Below are positions 1 to 9,330 of a stretch of DNA of 64,000 bases, in pieces. A program made the translations under genes and the position numbers. The notes beneath the pieces were generated by a model. It saw nothing but the letters and a program-made list of their open reading frames with translations, was not told the origin of the DNA and did no database searches. Within the stretch, counting starts at the first letter, position 1. Every line of letters begins with the position of its first letter. Where the stretch lies: NCBI RefSeq assembly GCF_900083545.1, contig NZ_LT559262.1:1650397-1714396 (forward strand), given 5' to 3'. The stretch comes from Alistipes provencensis. Its GTDB lineage: Bacteria > Bacteroidota > Bacteroidia > Bacteroidales > Rikenellaceae.

Positions 1-180
1 ATCCTTGTAGGCTTCGACAGGCAGGTCGACGCCGCCGACGGTCACGCGGTAGCGGTCGGTCACGGTGTGGTGTTCGGGCTGTGTCGCCGCTGTCGGCGTG
101 ACTTTGGCCCCGGTACACGCCGACGCTGCCAGCAGCCATGCCGCCAGCGCCGCGTATACTATGTATCGGGTGGGTTTCAT
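1..180 (-). CDS. Lipoprotein, N-terminal part only (cut by window edge)
   Basis: This is the first 60 codons of a gene that continues beyond the left edge. The visible protein starts MKPTRYIVYAAL, has a hydrophobic stretch and a lipobox-like ASAC near residue 22, and then a polar segment, so an exported lipoprotein is likely. The frame stays open to position 1. Its ATG lies one base past the stop of the upstream GH2 gene, so the two are almost certainly co-transcribed and perhaps translationally coupled. It is the last visible member of the operon that starts at susC. The visible part shows no recognisable domain, so no function is proposed. Confidence 0.75.
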   Translation of the reverse strand, partial: MKPTRYIVYAALAAWLLAASACTGAKVTPTAATQPEHHTVTDRYRVTVGGVDLPVEAYKD

Positions 181-181
181 C

Positions 182-3100
182 TTACAGTTTCTTGTCGGGG
201 AATTTCTTCGAGGTCAGGGCCTTGAATTCGGGGATCAGGACCACGCTGTTGGGCTTCACGGTGTAGGAGTCGGTGCGGGTCTTGGTCTTCTTGTTGCGGA
301 TGCTCTTGAACGTCACCGACGGGTTGATGGCCGTGATGAGTTTGTAGGCCCGCTTCTGGGCGTCCTTGTCCAGCGTGCCGAGCTCGGGGCGGACGAGAGC
401 CGCGATGGCTTTCAGGTCCGTGCCCTCGACGGTGCGCAACTCCTTCGCCGCACTTTTTTCGCCGGTCCAGACCGCTTCGCCGCCCTCGGGAATACGGTCG
501 ATGAGTTCGCAGACGGCCATGTAGTTCATGTCCTTGCCGTCGCGCACGATCATCTTCGCATAGTAGTTGGTCATGTAGTCGACGTAGGCTTCCGGCAGCC
601 GCTTCGACGCCAAGTGCTTGGTGATGGCGCGCGAGACATTGTACTGGCCGGCGATGAAGTTGTAGTCATCGGCCACGATGTAGCCCCGGTCGCCGGTGTA
701 ACGGGCCGTCGAGGCGAGGATCGTCGAGAAAGCGTCGAGCATGTAGCGGAACTCGGGCGTCGAGGTGTCGATGCCGGGGTTCTGCTCCTTGATGAACGCT
801 TGGGTGAGCGCACGGAACTCCTGCTGGCGGGCGATCGGGAACGATACTTCGCCGGGGAAAAGGCGCATTTCCTCGGGTGCCGTGACGAAGTTGGCCTGCG
901 AGGCGTTGACGGCCACATGCTGGCGGCCCTCCCAGCTCAGACGGGGTTCGGTGATGCCCGGCAGCGGCGCGGGATCGACATAGTCGACCACTTCGACGGT
1001 CGCCGAGGCCGATCTGAGGCCCGTCGCCGAGGCGGTGACGGTCACCGTGCCCGTCTTGCCGACGGCGCGGATGAGGTTGATGACCGGAGCGTCGATGTAC
1101 ATCGTGCCTTCGTACTCCTCGTGCTTGTCGCGGTCGCTGATGTAGACGTCAGGACCGATGAGCGCCGCGGGGCCTTCGACATGGAATTTGAGCGTGTTGT
1201 TCGCGCCGTAGACGTGTACGCCCTCCTTGTCCACGATATCTACCTTGAACTCGACGATGTTGTCCGCCGTGGACATCATCTTCTCCGCCGACAGTTTGAT
1301 CGTCAGCGCCGCGGGTTCGCCCGACATCACGACGCGGTCCTTCACGACCGTGCCGTTGCGGTGCGTGGCGACGGCTTCGATCGTGCCGCGCTCGACGGCC
1401 ACGTCGGGGAATTCGACGCAGAAATCGTTGCTGACGTCGGGTTTCTTCTCCCCGACCTTTTTGCCGTTGACGTAGAGCTCGACCTTCGCGCAGTTGGAGT
1501 CCACGGTGATGAGCTTCTTCTGCCCGACGTACTGCGAACGCCAGAAATGCGGCTGGATATGAACCATCGGCGTGCGCGAGAAGTTGGCCTGCCAGAGATA
1601 GTAGACGTATTTGGGTGTGCGCCAACTGTCGACCCAGCCTTTGGGGTTGACGTGTTTGAGCGGTGCGCCGACGTATTCGCGGTCGGCGCCGTGGTCGGCA
1701 TAGAGCCAGACGGTGCCGTTGTGCTCCGAGATGGGTTTCTTGGGGTTACGCGAGACTTTGTGCTGCCAATACTCCGTGCCGGCCCACTGGCTGTCGGAAG
1801 GTTCGAGATTCATGTCGTCCTTGTCGTACCAGCCGCGGATGGTGCAGCGCAGGTAGCTCTCGACGGGCATCTCCTTGTCGGTGTGCTTGCAGAACTCGGG
1901 GTTGTACGAGTCGTTGTAGGGCTGGCGCACGGTGATGATGCGCGTGGGGTCCTCCTCGGCGGCGTAGCGCGAGTCGCAGGCGTGGTCGGTCTCGTTGCCC
2001 ATCGACCAGATGACGATCGAGGGGTGGTTGCGGTCGCGGCGGATCATCTCGCGGCAGTTCTGCTCCTGCACCTCCTTCGAGAAGTTCTGGTTTTTGATAT
2101 TGGGCAGCTCCTCGTTGATGCAGATGCCGTGGCGGTCCATGAAGTAGTAGACCGACGGGTCGTTGGGATAGTGCGCCGTGCGCATGTAGTTGATGTCGAG
2201 GCCGAATTTCATGTCCTCCATGTCCCGCTGGGCGATCCATTTCGGGAAGGCGTGCCCCAGCCACGGGAACTCCTCGTGGCGGTTGATGCCGTGCAGGTGG
2301 GTGACTTTGCCGTTAAGCACCAACCGGTGCAGGTCGTAGTCCCACGAAATACTGCGGATACCGAAGGTCGAACGGTAGGTGTCGACCAGTTCCTTACCTA
2401 CATAAACTTCGCTGTAGGCGTTATAGAGGTAGGGCGAATCGGGACTCCACAACTGCGGTTTGCGGAATTTGGGGATCGACTGGTCGAATTCGGCGATCTG
2501 CCCGGCGCCGATGCGCTGCGAGGCGTTCAGCCGTTCGCAGACATTGCCGTCGGCATCGGTGACGACGGTCCGCAGGGTCACCTCCGCAGTTTCGGAACGC
2601 TGGTTCTGCACATAGGTTCTGATCCGCACCGAGGCTTGATTCTCGCTCACCTCCGGGGTGGTGATGAACGTACCTCCCTCGTGCTTGTACGATCCTTGGA
2701 AGGGGATGTTCACGGGGTCGGTGACGGTCAGCCGCACGTCGCGGATGATGCCTCCGTAGACCGCCCAGTTGCCGGCGTTCATCGGCGGAATGCGGTATTT
2801 GTCGTTGAGCGAGTTCTGTACGGCCACGGTCAGGATGTTCTCGCCGCCGAAATTCACGGCGTCGGTGGCATCCATGTAGAAGCTCGTGAAGCCGCCCTTG
2901 TGGTCGCCCAGATACTTGCCGTTAAGGTATATTTTGGCATATTTCTGCACGCCGTCGAACTCGAAGCGGATGCGGCGGCCTTCGTATTCACGGCCGATGT
3001 CGATGCGTTTGCGGTACCAGCCCCAGCCGTTCCACCAGTAGGGGTTGTCCGAAGCGGCGACGTTGCGGATGTAGGGATGCAGTTCGCGCGTGGTTTCGTA

Positions 3101-3328
3101 GGTCTGCCATGTGTGGGGGACGCAGACGTAGCTCCATGCCGAGTCGTCGAACGACGGGGATTCGTAGACGCCCTTGACCTCCTCTTCCTGAGGGAAGTAG
3201 TTGAATGTCCACTCGGTGTTGATGGTCTTCGTCAGGCGGTGGCTTTCGGCCGGGGCGTAGCCCTTGGCTGCTGCGGTCAGCGTAAAGGCCGCGGCGGCGA
3301 GGACCGTCAGTATCTCTCTCTTCTTCAT
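182..3328 (-). CDS. GH2 family glycoside hydrolase (beta-galactosidase-like)
   Basis: A 1048-residue secreted enzyme with a signal peptide (about residues 1-21), the GH2 jelly-roll sugar-binding domain (about 30-205), an Ig-like domain (about 210-325) and a TIM barrel (about 330-620), followed by beta-rich C-terminal domains. The likely acid/base is E446 in WSMGNE. The likely nucleophile is E535 in PISEHNG. The RTAHYP motif near residue 383 is intact. GH2 enzymes of this kind remove beta-linked galactose or similar sugars from oligosaccharides. The gene follows the SusC/SusD pair and the FGE-fold lipoprotein in one operon, so its substrate is probably the glycan taken up by that SusCD. A catalytically degenerate paralogue lies at 16601-18970. 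The family call is firm; the exact sugar specificity is not known. Confidence 0.93.
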   Translation of the reverse strand: MKKREILTVLAAAAFTLTAAAKGYAPAESHRLTKTINTEWTFNYFPQEEEVKGVYESPSFDDSAWSYVCVPHTWQTYETTRELHPYIRNVAASDNPYWWNGWGWYRKRIDIGREYEGRRIRFEFDGVQKYAKIYLNGKYLGDHKGGFTSFYMDATDAVNFGGENILTVAVQNSLNDKYRIPPMNAGNWAVYGGIIRDVRLTVTDPVNIPFQGSYKHEGGTFITTPEVSENQASVRIRTYVQNQRSETAEVTLRTVVTDADGNVCERLNASQRIGAGQIAEFDQSIPKFRKPQLWSPDSPYLYNAYSEVYVGKELVDTYRSTFGIRSISWDYDLHRLVLNGKVTHLHGINRHEEFPWLGHAFPKWIAQRDMEDMKFGLDINYMRTAHYPNDPSVYYFMDRHGICINEELPNIKNQNFSKEVQEQNCREMIRRDRNHPSIVIWSMGNETDHACDSRYAAEEDPTRIITVRQPYNDSYNPEFCKHTDKEMPVESYLRCTIRGWYDKDDMNLEPSDSQWAGTEYWQHKVSRNPKKPISEHNGTVWLYADHGADREYVGAPLKHVNPKGWVDSWRTPKYVYYLWQANFSRTPMVHIQPHFWRSQYVGQKKLITVDSNCAKVELYVNGKKVGEKKPDVSNDFCVEFPDVAVERGTIEAVATHRNGTVVKDRVVMSGEPAALTIKLSAEKMMSTADNIVEFKVDIVDKEGVHVYGANNTLKFHVEGPAALIGPDVYISDRDKHEEYEGTMYIDAPVINLIRAVGKTGTVTVTASATGLRSASATVEVVDYVDPAPLPGITEPRLSWEGRQHVAVNASQANFVTAPEEMRLFPGEVSFPIARQQEFRALTQAFIKEQNPGIDTSTPEFRYMLDAFSTILASTARYTGDRGYIVADDYNFIAGQYNVSRAITKHLASKRLPEAYVDYMTNYYAKMIVRDGKDMNYMAVCELIDRIPEGGEAVWTGEKSAAKELRTVEGTDLKAIAALVRPELGTLDKDAQKRAYKLITAINPSVTFKSIRNKKTKTRTDSYTVKPNSVVLIPEFKALTSKKFPDKKL

Positions 3329-3353
3329 CTATGAACTATTTTTGCTTGTTTTT

Positions 3354-4454
3354 TCAGTTCCCGCCGTAGTCGGCACCCTCCACTACGTCGAATACCACCC
3401 GGAAGCCGATCTCCTCGGAGCGCGTGCCGGGCTGGATCTTCAGCCGCATCGTGGTCTTCACGGCGTATTCAGGCTGGTCCCACGAGCCGCCGCGCAGTAC
3501 TTTCAGCTTGCCGCTGGCGGGACCCTGCGGGGTCTCGACGTAGGTGATTTCGCCCTTGACACCTTTGCCTTCGGCATCGAGGGAGGGAATTTCACCTTCG
3601 GTCGGGACTGCGTTTTTCAGACACTCCCTGTAATAATCGGCGCCGTACCAGTCCGAGCACCACTCCATCACGTTGCCGCACATGTCCGTCAGTCCGAGAG
3701 CGTTGGCGGGTGAGGTTTTGCCGTCCTTCATCTCGCCGCAGCGGTGCGCCATGCGGCCGATGCGTTCGATGCGGTTGCCCTGGGCGTCGGTGATGACCGT
3801 CACAAGACCGGTTCCGTAGCTCGCGTTCTTGGAGTTGAAGAACCATGCGGCTTTGTTCGAGGAGCTGTTGCTGCTGTAAGAAAGGTAACGGTCGCCCGAG
3901 TTTTCCGCTGTGGCGGCCTTGGCGGCCATTTCCCATTCGGCTTCGGTCGGGAGGCGTCCCCCGAGCCAGCGGGCGAAAGCGTCGGCCTCTTTCCATGTAA
4001 TGCAGACTACGGGGAAATCCTTGCGTGAATTTCCGTCGGGGTCTTCCCATTTCCAGAAAGGCTCCTTGGGCATCTTCACCACGTTGGGATTTGCCTCGAC
4101 GAATTTTTCGAACTGCTCGACCGTCACGTTGCCCTTCATCATGCGGATATGCGTGGTGAGTTTCACATAGTGGGCGGGGCGCTGGTCGTAGAGCGTCGTA
4201 GAGCCTTCGTCGTCGGTGCCCATTGCGGCATAAAGGCATTGGTCGGTACTGCCCCATGCCTTGTTGAAATCAATATCGGCCCATTGGTCCTCGGGAATGA
4301 TGTCGTAGGGCTTGGCTGAGGATTCGAGCACGATGTCGGGTACATCCTGTACGTTGTCTTCGTGTTCGTAGAGCGAATCGGGCGTGTCGTTGCAGGCGGC
4401 AGCGGTCAGGGCCGCGGCGGCCAGAATTGCAAAGCGGAATGTATAGCGTTTCAT
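3354..4454 (-). CDS. Lipoprotein with formylglycine-generating-enzyme (FGE/SUMF1) fold
   Basis: A 366-residue protein with a lipoprotein signal (AAACN near residue 21) and an FGE-sulfatase fold. Hallmarks are [30 protein letters not shown] and the closing EEIGFRVV. True FGE converts a sulfatase cysteine to formylglycine with its own cysteines in the C-terminal RGGS region. Here the stretch after LRGGSW has no cysteine, and no sulfatase gene is visible in the window. It sits directly after susC and susD, the place where surface glycan-binding lipoproteins are usually encoded. An extracellular binding role is therefore more plausible than FGE activity, although this is inference. The fold assignment is strong. 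Confidence 0.85.
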   Translation of the reverse strand: MKRYTFRFAILAAAALTAAACNDTPDSLYEHEDNVQDVPDIVLESSAKPYDIIPEDQWADIDFNKAWGSTDQCLYAAMGTDDEGSTTLYDQRPAHYVKLTTHIRMMKGNVTVEQFEKFVEANPNVVKMPKEPFWKWEDPDGNSRKDFPVVCITWKEADAFARWLGGRLPTEAEWEMAAKAATAENSGDRYLSYSSNSSSNKAAWFFNSKNASYGTGLVTVITDAQGNRIERIGRMAHRCGEMKDGKTSPANALGLTDMCGNVMEWCSDWYGADYYRECLKNAVPTEGEIPSLDAEGKGVKGEITYVETPQGPASGKLKVLRGGSWDQPEYAVKTTMRLKIQPGTRSEEIGFRVVFDVVEGADYGGN

Positions 4455-4476
4455 CTTTTCGTTGGTCGTTTTGGGA

Positions 4477-6033
4477 TTAGTTCCATCCGGGGTTCTGCGT
4501 GAGCTTGGGGTTGGCGATACGCTCGTCAGCCGGGATCGGCAGCAGCAGGTGTCTGGACTGTGCGTTCTTGCTCAGCTTGATGAACGGAACGCTCAGTTCG
4601 GGCGTCTTCTTGCCGTCCATGGGGTTGACGAAAGACTGCTTCAGGTCCTCGGCGCTCATCTCGACGACTCGCTGTGTGAAGGCTTTCATCACGTCGAGGT
4701 AGCGGCCCGTGCGGCGCAGGTCGTAGAGGCGGTAGGCCCCTTCGCCGGCGAACTCCCAGCGGCGCTCCTGCAGGATGGCGTCGGCCAGCTCGTCGTGCGA
4801 AAGCGTCGCATCGAGGCCGGTGAGCGTGGCGCGGCTGCGGACGAGGTTGAGGAAGAAGACCGTCTTGTCGGGGGCTCCCAGCTCGTTGTAGGCCTCGGCC
4901 AGCATCAGGTAGGCGTCGGCCGAGCGGAGCAGGATGACGTTCGGGCCGGCCAGATTCTGGTTCAGGGCGGCGATGTCGTAACCTTTCAGGAAATGGGGCT
5001 TCGAAGAACTGGTGATCTGATAGGTCTGACGGTAGCGCATATCGTCGGTGTCGTACGAATTGAAGAGATCGTACGAGGGCGTGTAGCTCTGGTAGCCGTT
5101 GGTTGCGCCTTCGATTTTCTCACCGCTCGCACCCTTCAGCTCCGAGGGAGCCACCTCGCGGTGCCATGTGTTGTTGTACTTGTCCTCGCTTTTGGCAGTG
5201 ATTTCCCACAGAATCTCCTTTTTGCGCTCCTCGCGTTCCTTGTAGCGCGTATCGAAAATGTACTTGTACTCCGGGCAGAGTCCGTAATCCTCGTTTACCT
5301 GCGTATCCTCGGCGAAGAGTTTGAGCGTCTCGATAACGTTCATGTACTCTTTGCGGACAAGGTACATCTGGGCCAGCAGCGTCTTGGCTGCAGCCCGCGA
5401 GATGGTCAGCGGATAGCTTACGCCCGAGGAAACGGTGATAGCCGACGGTTTTTCCTCGACGATCTTGGCGACCCATTCCATGTCGGAGATGATGGTCGAA
5501 TAGACGGCGTCGACCGACGAACGCTCGGGGCGGATATTGTCTTCCTTGATGGAGTAGACCGGAACGGTCATCAGAGGTACGTCGCCCCACAGTTGGACGA
5601 GGTTGAAATAGGCCCATGCGCGGATGAATTTGGCCTCGGCGATGATGTTTTCGCTGTTGGCGGGACTCAGTTCGGGGCGCTTTTCCAACTGGTCGATCAG
5701 GATGTTGCACTGTTCGACGACGGCGTAGAACTTGCCCCAGATGTTTTTGACGATCGAGTTGTTGACGTTCAGCGTCAGGTAGGCGACGCCTTTGCGGTCG
5801 ACGTTGGTCGACGAATAGTCGATGTTGTCGGTCATCGTATCGGTGAGGTACATGAAGTCCGTGCCGAAAACGGTATTGCGCACTTGGTAGTATGCCCCGT
5901 AGAGGAACAGCATGGCCTCCTCCTCGTTGTTGAAATAGTTGTCGAGGGGGATTTGCGTCTTCGACTGCTCGTCGAGGAAGTCGCACGATCCCAGCACAAA
6001 GGCGGAAAGCAGGATGAAAAGTATCTTTTTCAT
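4477..6033 (-). CDS. SusD/RagB family outer-membrane lipoprotein
   Basis: A 518-residue SusD-like lipoprotein. It has a signal peptide with lipobox LGSC near residue 16, a helical SusD core rich in TPR-like segments ([35 protein letters not shown]), and the typical C-terminal [18 protein letters not shown] and [18 protein letters not shown]. SusD proteins cap the SusC transporter on the cell surface and bind the glycan. The gene starts 15 bp downstream of the susC-like gene in the same operon, as is normal for these pairs. The bound glycan cannot be read from the sequence. Confidence 0.97.
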   Translation of the reverse strand: MKKILFILLSAFVLGSCDFLDEQSKTQIPLDNYFNNEEEAMLFLYGAYYQVRNTVFGTDFMYLTDTMTDNIDYSSTNVDRKGVAYLTLNVNNSIVKNIWGKFYAVVEQCNILIDQLEKRPELSPANSENIIAEAKFIRAWAYFNLVQLWGDVPLMTVPVYSIKEDNIRPERSSVDAVYSTIISDMEWVAKIVEEKPSAITVSSGVSYPLTISRAAAKTLLAQMYLVRKEYMNVIETLKLFAEDTQVNEDYGLCPEYKYIFDTRYKEREERKKEILWEITAKSEDKYNNTWHREVAPSELKGASGEKIEGATNGYQSYTPSYDLFNSYDTDDMRYRQTYQITSSSKPHFLKGYDIAALNQNLAGPNVILLRSADAYLMLAEAYNELGAPDKTVFFLNLVRSRATLTGLDATLSHDELADAILQERRWEFAGEGAYRLYDLRRTGRYLDVMKAFTQRVVEMSAEDLKQSFVNPMDGKKTPELSVPFIKLSKNAQSRHLLLPIPADERIANPKLTQNPGWN

Positions 6034-6048
6034 GATCGGGCAGTGGTT

Positions 6049-9000
6049 TTAGAAAGTGATGTTGACATTGAAGGTGAAGGTCTTGGATGCCGGATAGCTG
6101 CTTCGATCGATGCCAAGGGTCGAATTCGACGTTCCCACCGAACTGCTCATCTCAGGGTCGAATCCGCGGTATTTGGTCCACGTCCAAAGGTTCATGGCCT
6201 TGAGCGAGAGCATCAGACGCTGCATGCCGATCTTACGCGAAATCTTCTGCGGCACGGTGTAGGTAAGCGAGAGGGTCTTCAAACGCAGGTACGAACCGTC
6301 TTCGACCCAGCGGTCGATGACGTTTTGGGTGTAGAGGCGCGCCGTGGAGGGCGATTGCTGCGATGAAGGCAGCGGTTTGCTTCCGCCCATCCAGCCTTGG
6401 TCGCCCGTGATCGGGTTCGCGGGACGCCATGCGCCGAGTCCGTCGGCATAGGCGTTGTTGTTGCCGGCTTGGTACAGGTCGAGCTTGGTGACGTTCGTGT
6501 TGATGATCTTACCACCGAGGGCGTAGTTGAAGAAGACGGTCAGCGACCAGTTCTTGTAGTTGAACGTGTTGGTGAAACCACCCATGACGTTCGGAAGGGC
6601 CTGGCCCAGCACGACTTTGTCCTGATCGTTGATCACGCCGTCACCGTTCTGGTCGATGTATTTGATCATGCCCGGGCGGGTCTGGATGTTGAGCGGATCC
6701 TCGACCCAGACGGCATCGTCAGCGTAGACTTCGTCCCAGCTTTTGTAGATCGAGGTCTCGTAACCCTTGATGATGCCCAGCGGCTGTCCGATTTCCAGGA
6801 AGGTGATGTCTTGGTTCACACCGTTGCCCATGTGGTAAAGCACGACGTGGTCGTTACCTCCCAAATCGGTGATCGTACTTTTGTTCCAGCCGATGTTGAA
6901 GTCGGTGTTCCAGCTGAAATTGCGGTGCTCGATGTTGCGGGTGTGGATCTCGAATTCGACGCCCTTGTTGTCGATGTTGCCGACATTGGCCGAAACCTGC
7001 GAATAACCCGTCGTCTGCGGCAGACGGTAGTTGTAGAGCAGGTTGTAGGTCTTCTTATAGTAGGCGTCCACCGAGAAACGGATACGGTTTTGGAACAGTC
7101 CCACGTCCAGACCGCCGTTGTATTCGTGGGTGGTCTCCCATTGCAGGTTGGGGTTGCCGATCTGCGAGATGGTTGTACCGTTATAGGACTGCCCGTTGAC
7201 CAGCACTTTGTTCGAGGAGAGCATCGTCGGCGATTTGTATTCGCCGATGCGGTCGTTACCCGTCACACCGACGCTGAAACGGGGTTTCAGTTCGGAAATC
7301 CATTTCACGTTTTTAAGCCACTTTTCCTTGGTCATTTTCCAAGAAACCGAAGCTGCGGGGAAATAACCGTAGCGGCTGTCCTCGCCGAAACGCGACGATC
7401 CGTCGGCACGCAGCGAGAAGGTCGCCGTGAAACGTTCGTTATAGGTGTAGATGGCGCGTGTGAAGAACGACAAGTGGTTGACCGCTTTGTAGCTCGATCC
7501 GGGAACGCCGATATAGGCGCCTGCTCCGAGGCTGTTCCACATGAAATAGTCGGTGTCGAAACGCGTAACGTCGACGTCGAAGCCGTCCGATTCCTGACGC
7601 TGCCAACTCTGGCCGAGGGTCCACATCAGATAGTGCTTCTTGCTGAATGTCCGGGAGAAGTTGATGAAGTTTTCGTTGCTCCATGTAATGCCCTGCGACG
7701 TTTTGCGCGTCGCCTTGTTGTTCTTGTCGATATGCGATTCGGTGCTGTAAATCGACCGCAGAACATAGGCGTAGTCGTTGCTGTTGTTGTATTTGTAGCC
7801 GGCCGTGGAGTTGAAGGACCAGTATTTCCGCTTGTCGATGTCCCAGCGGAAGACGGCGTTGAGTTCGGCCGTCGTGCGTTTGTTCCACTGGTTCGAGTTC
7901 AGGGCCTTGGCGGCTTCGGTGTTAATACTCTTGATCTCGCCGGTTTCTTCATCGATATAGGTGCCGTCGCCGAGGTCCGTGCCGTTGACTGTGTTGGTGG
8001 GTTTCTGCATCAGCATACGCAGCGTGGCGCCGGAGTCGCCGGAGCTGATCTTTTCGGTCTGCTGACGGCTGAGCGAAGCTTTGACGTCAAGATGCAGACG
8101 TGGGGAAAGATTTATGTTGAACTTGGTCGAGAAGCTCAGGCGCTCGTTGCTCGAGTGGCGCAGGATACCCTCTTCGCTGAGCCAGCCGCCCGAGATGTAA
8201 TAACGCATGTCTTTCGATCCGCCCTGCAGCGAAACCGTGTAATTGTGTCGCTGGGCAATGTCGCGCAGCAGGCGTTTCTGGTAATCGTTTGTGGTGAGCG
8301 TATCGGGACGCAGCGTGTTGAAACTGTTCACGCCCCACATCATGCGGGCGAAGTTGTCGTATTCGGCAAACTGCTGGCTGTTCATCATCTCGATGCGGTA
8401 ACGCGGGGTCGAGAGTCCGTATTCGGCGTTGACCGAAAGGCTGGGCTTACCGACCTGACCGCTGCGGGTGGTGACCATCACCACACCATTGGCACCGCGC
8501 GAACCGTAGATGGCCGTAGCGGCGGCGTCCTTCAGAATCTCGATGCCGGCAACGTCGTTGGGGTTGAGCAGCGACAGGGCGGTCTGGTCCGAGGGGATGT
8601 TGTCGATCACCACCAGCGGACTGGTGTCGCCCGAGATGGAGGTGCCGCCGCGGATGCGCATGGCCACTTCGCTGCCCGGCTCGCCGGACGCGGTGATGAC
8701 CAGTACGCCCGTCGCATTGCCCTGAAGGGCCTGCTCGATCGACGATACGGGGGTCTTGTTGATGTCCTTTTCACTGATCACCGCGATCGAACTGGTGAGG
8801 TTGCTGCGCGGGACGTAGCCGTAGCCGACGGCCACGACCTCCTCGATCTCAACGGCCGAGACCGAGAGCTTGGCGTCGATCTTCGTGCGTCCGTTGACCG
8901 GGAGAACCTGACGTGTGTAATTGAGGTGCTGGAATATCAGCGAATCTTTGGCCGAGACGTTGGTCAGCATGAAATCGCCGTTGACGCCCGTCGTCGTACC

Positions 9001-9195
9001 CTTGTAGGTGCTGGCGACGATGACCGATACGCCGATGATCGGTTCGCCCGATGCGGCGTCGGTGACAACGCCCGAGACGGTGAGGCGCTGTTGTGCCTGA
9101 AGCGAGGTCGTCAGCAGGAGTGCGGCGAGGGTGGCCAGCACGGTCACTGCCGGGCGCTTCAGTTTCGATACGAATAAAAAGTCAAAGTTTTTCAT
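6049..9195 (-). CDS. SusC/RagA family TonB-dependent outer-membrane transporter
   Basis: A 1048-residue SusC-like importer. It has a signal peptide with a long n-region (to about residue 35), a carboxypeptidase D regulatory-like domain (VSGVVTDAASGEPIIGVSV), a TonB-box-like EEVVAVGYG, a plug domain containing QALQGNATGVLV and RIRGGTSISG, and a 22-strand barrel that ends in an aromatic-terminated strand (FTFNVNITF). It imports oligosaccharides across the outer membrane using TonB energy. It is followed by its SusD partner. A TAnnTTTG promoter box lies 50 bp upstream. The start at 9195 gives the expected signal peptide. Confidence 0.97.
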   Translation of the reverse strand: MKNFDFLFVSKLKRPAVTVLATLAALLLTTSLQAQQRLTVSGVVTDAASGEPIIGVSVIVASTYKGTTTGVNGDFMLTNVSAKDSLIFQHLNYTRQVLPVNGRTKIDAKLSVSAVEIEEVVAVGYGYVPRSNLTSSIAVISEKDINKTPVSSIEQALQGNATGVLVITASGEPGSEVAMRIRGGTSISGDTSPLVVIDNIPSDQTALSLLNPNDVAGIEILKDAAATAIYGSRGANGVVMVTTRSGQVGKPSLSVNAEYGLSTPRYRIEMMNSQQFAEYDNFARMMWGVNSFNTLRPDTLTTNDYQKRLLRDIAQRHNYTVSLQGGSKDMRYYISGGWLSEEGILRHSSNERLSFSTKFNINLSPRLHLDVKASLSRQQTEKISSGDSGATLRMLMQKPTNTVNGTDLGDGTYIDEETGEIKSINTEAAKALNSNQWNKRTTAELNAVFRWDIDKRKYWSFNSTAGYKYNNSNDYAYVLRSIYSTESHIDKNNKATRKTSQGITWSNENFINFSRTFSKKHYLMWTLGQSWQRQESDGFDVDVTRFDTDYFMWNSLGAGAYIGVPGSSYKAVNHLSFFTRAIYTYNERFTATFSLRADGSSRFGEDSRYGYFPAASVSWKMTKEKWLKNVKWISELKPRFSVGVTGNDRIGEYKSPTMLSSNKVLVNGQSYNGTTISQIGNPNLQWETTHEYNGGLDVGLFQNRIRFSVDAYYKKTYNLLYNYRLPQTTGYSQVSANVGNIDNKGVEFEIHTRNIEHRNFSWNTDFNIGWNKSTITDLGGNDHVVLYHMGNGVNQDITFLEIGQPLGIIKGYETSIYKSWDEVYADDAVWVEDPLNIQTRPGMIKYIDQNGDGVINDQDKVVLGQALPNVMGGFTNTFNYKNWSLTVFFNYALGGKIINTNVTKLDLYQAGNNNAYADGLGAWRPANPITGDQGWMGGSKPLPSSQQSPSTARLYTQNVIDRWVEDGSYLRLKTLSLTYTVPQKISRKIGMQRLMLSLKAMNLWTWTKYRGFDPEMSSSVGTSNSTLGIDRSSYPASKTFTFNVNITF

Positions 9196-9244
9196 TCATC
9201 AGTTGGTTATTTAAGGTTAACGTTTGTTCGCAAAAGCGGTAGTA

Positions 9245-9252
9245 CAAAATTA
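9245..9252 (-). promoter_or_regulatory. Putative -7 promoter box of the susC operon
   Basis: On the minus strand the sequence is TAATTTTG, an exact match to the Bacteroidetes TAnnTTTG element. No clear -33 TTTG is visible. Transcription would start near 9238 and give a leader of about 40 nt before the susC-like ATG. Confidence 0.6.
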
Positions 9253-9330
9253 TCCGGGAGGGGTGGAACGGATGTCGAATATTTTTTCGATTATGTTCGT
9301 TTTAAGCCGTATTTAGACCGGCAGGGGGAA

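Noticed and set aside
65..3334. A 1089-codon open frame opposite the GH2 gene, and similar long frames opposite susD, susC and other genes
   Set aside because: They mirror real genes in a GC-rich genome, have Arg/Val/Asp-rich composition and show no domain or promoter.
3354..4454. Assignment of the FGE-fold lipoprotein as a true sulfatase-activating enzyme
   Set aside because: The C-terminal RGGS region lacks cysteines and no sulfatase gene is present nearby.
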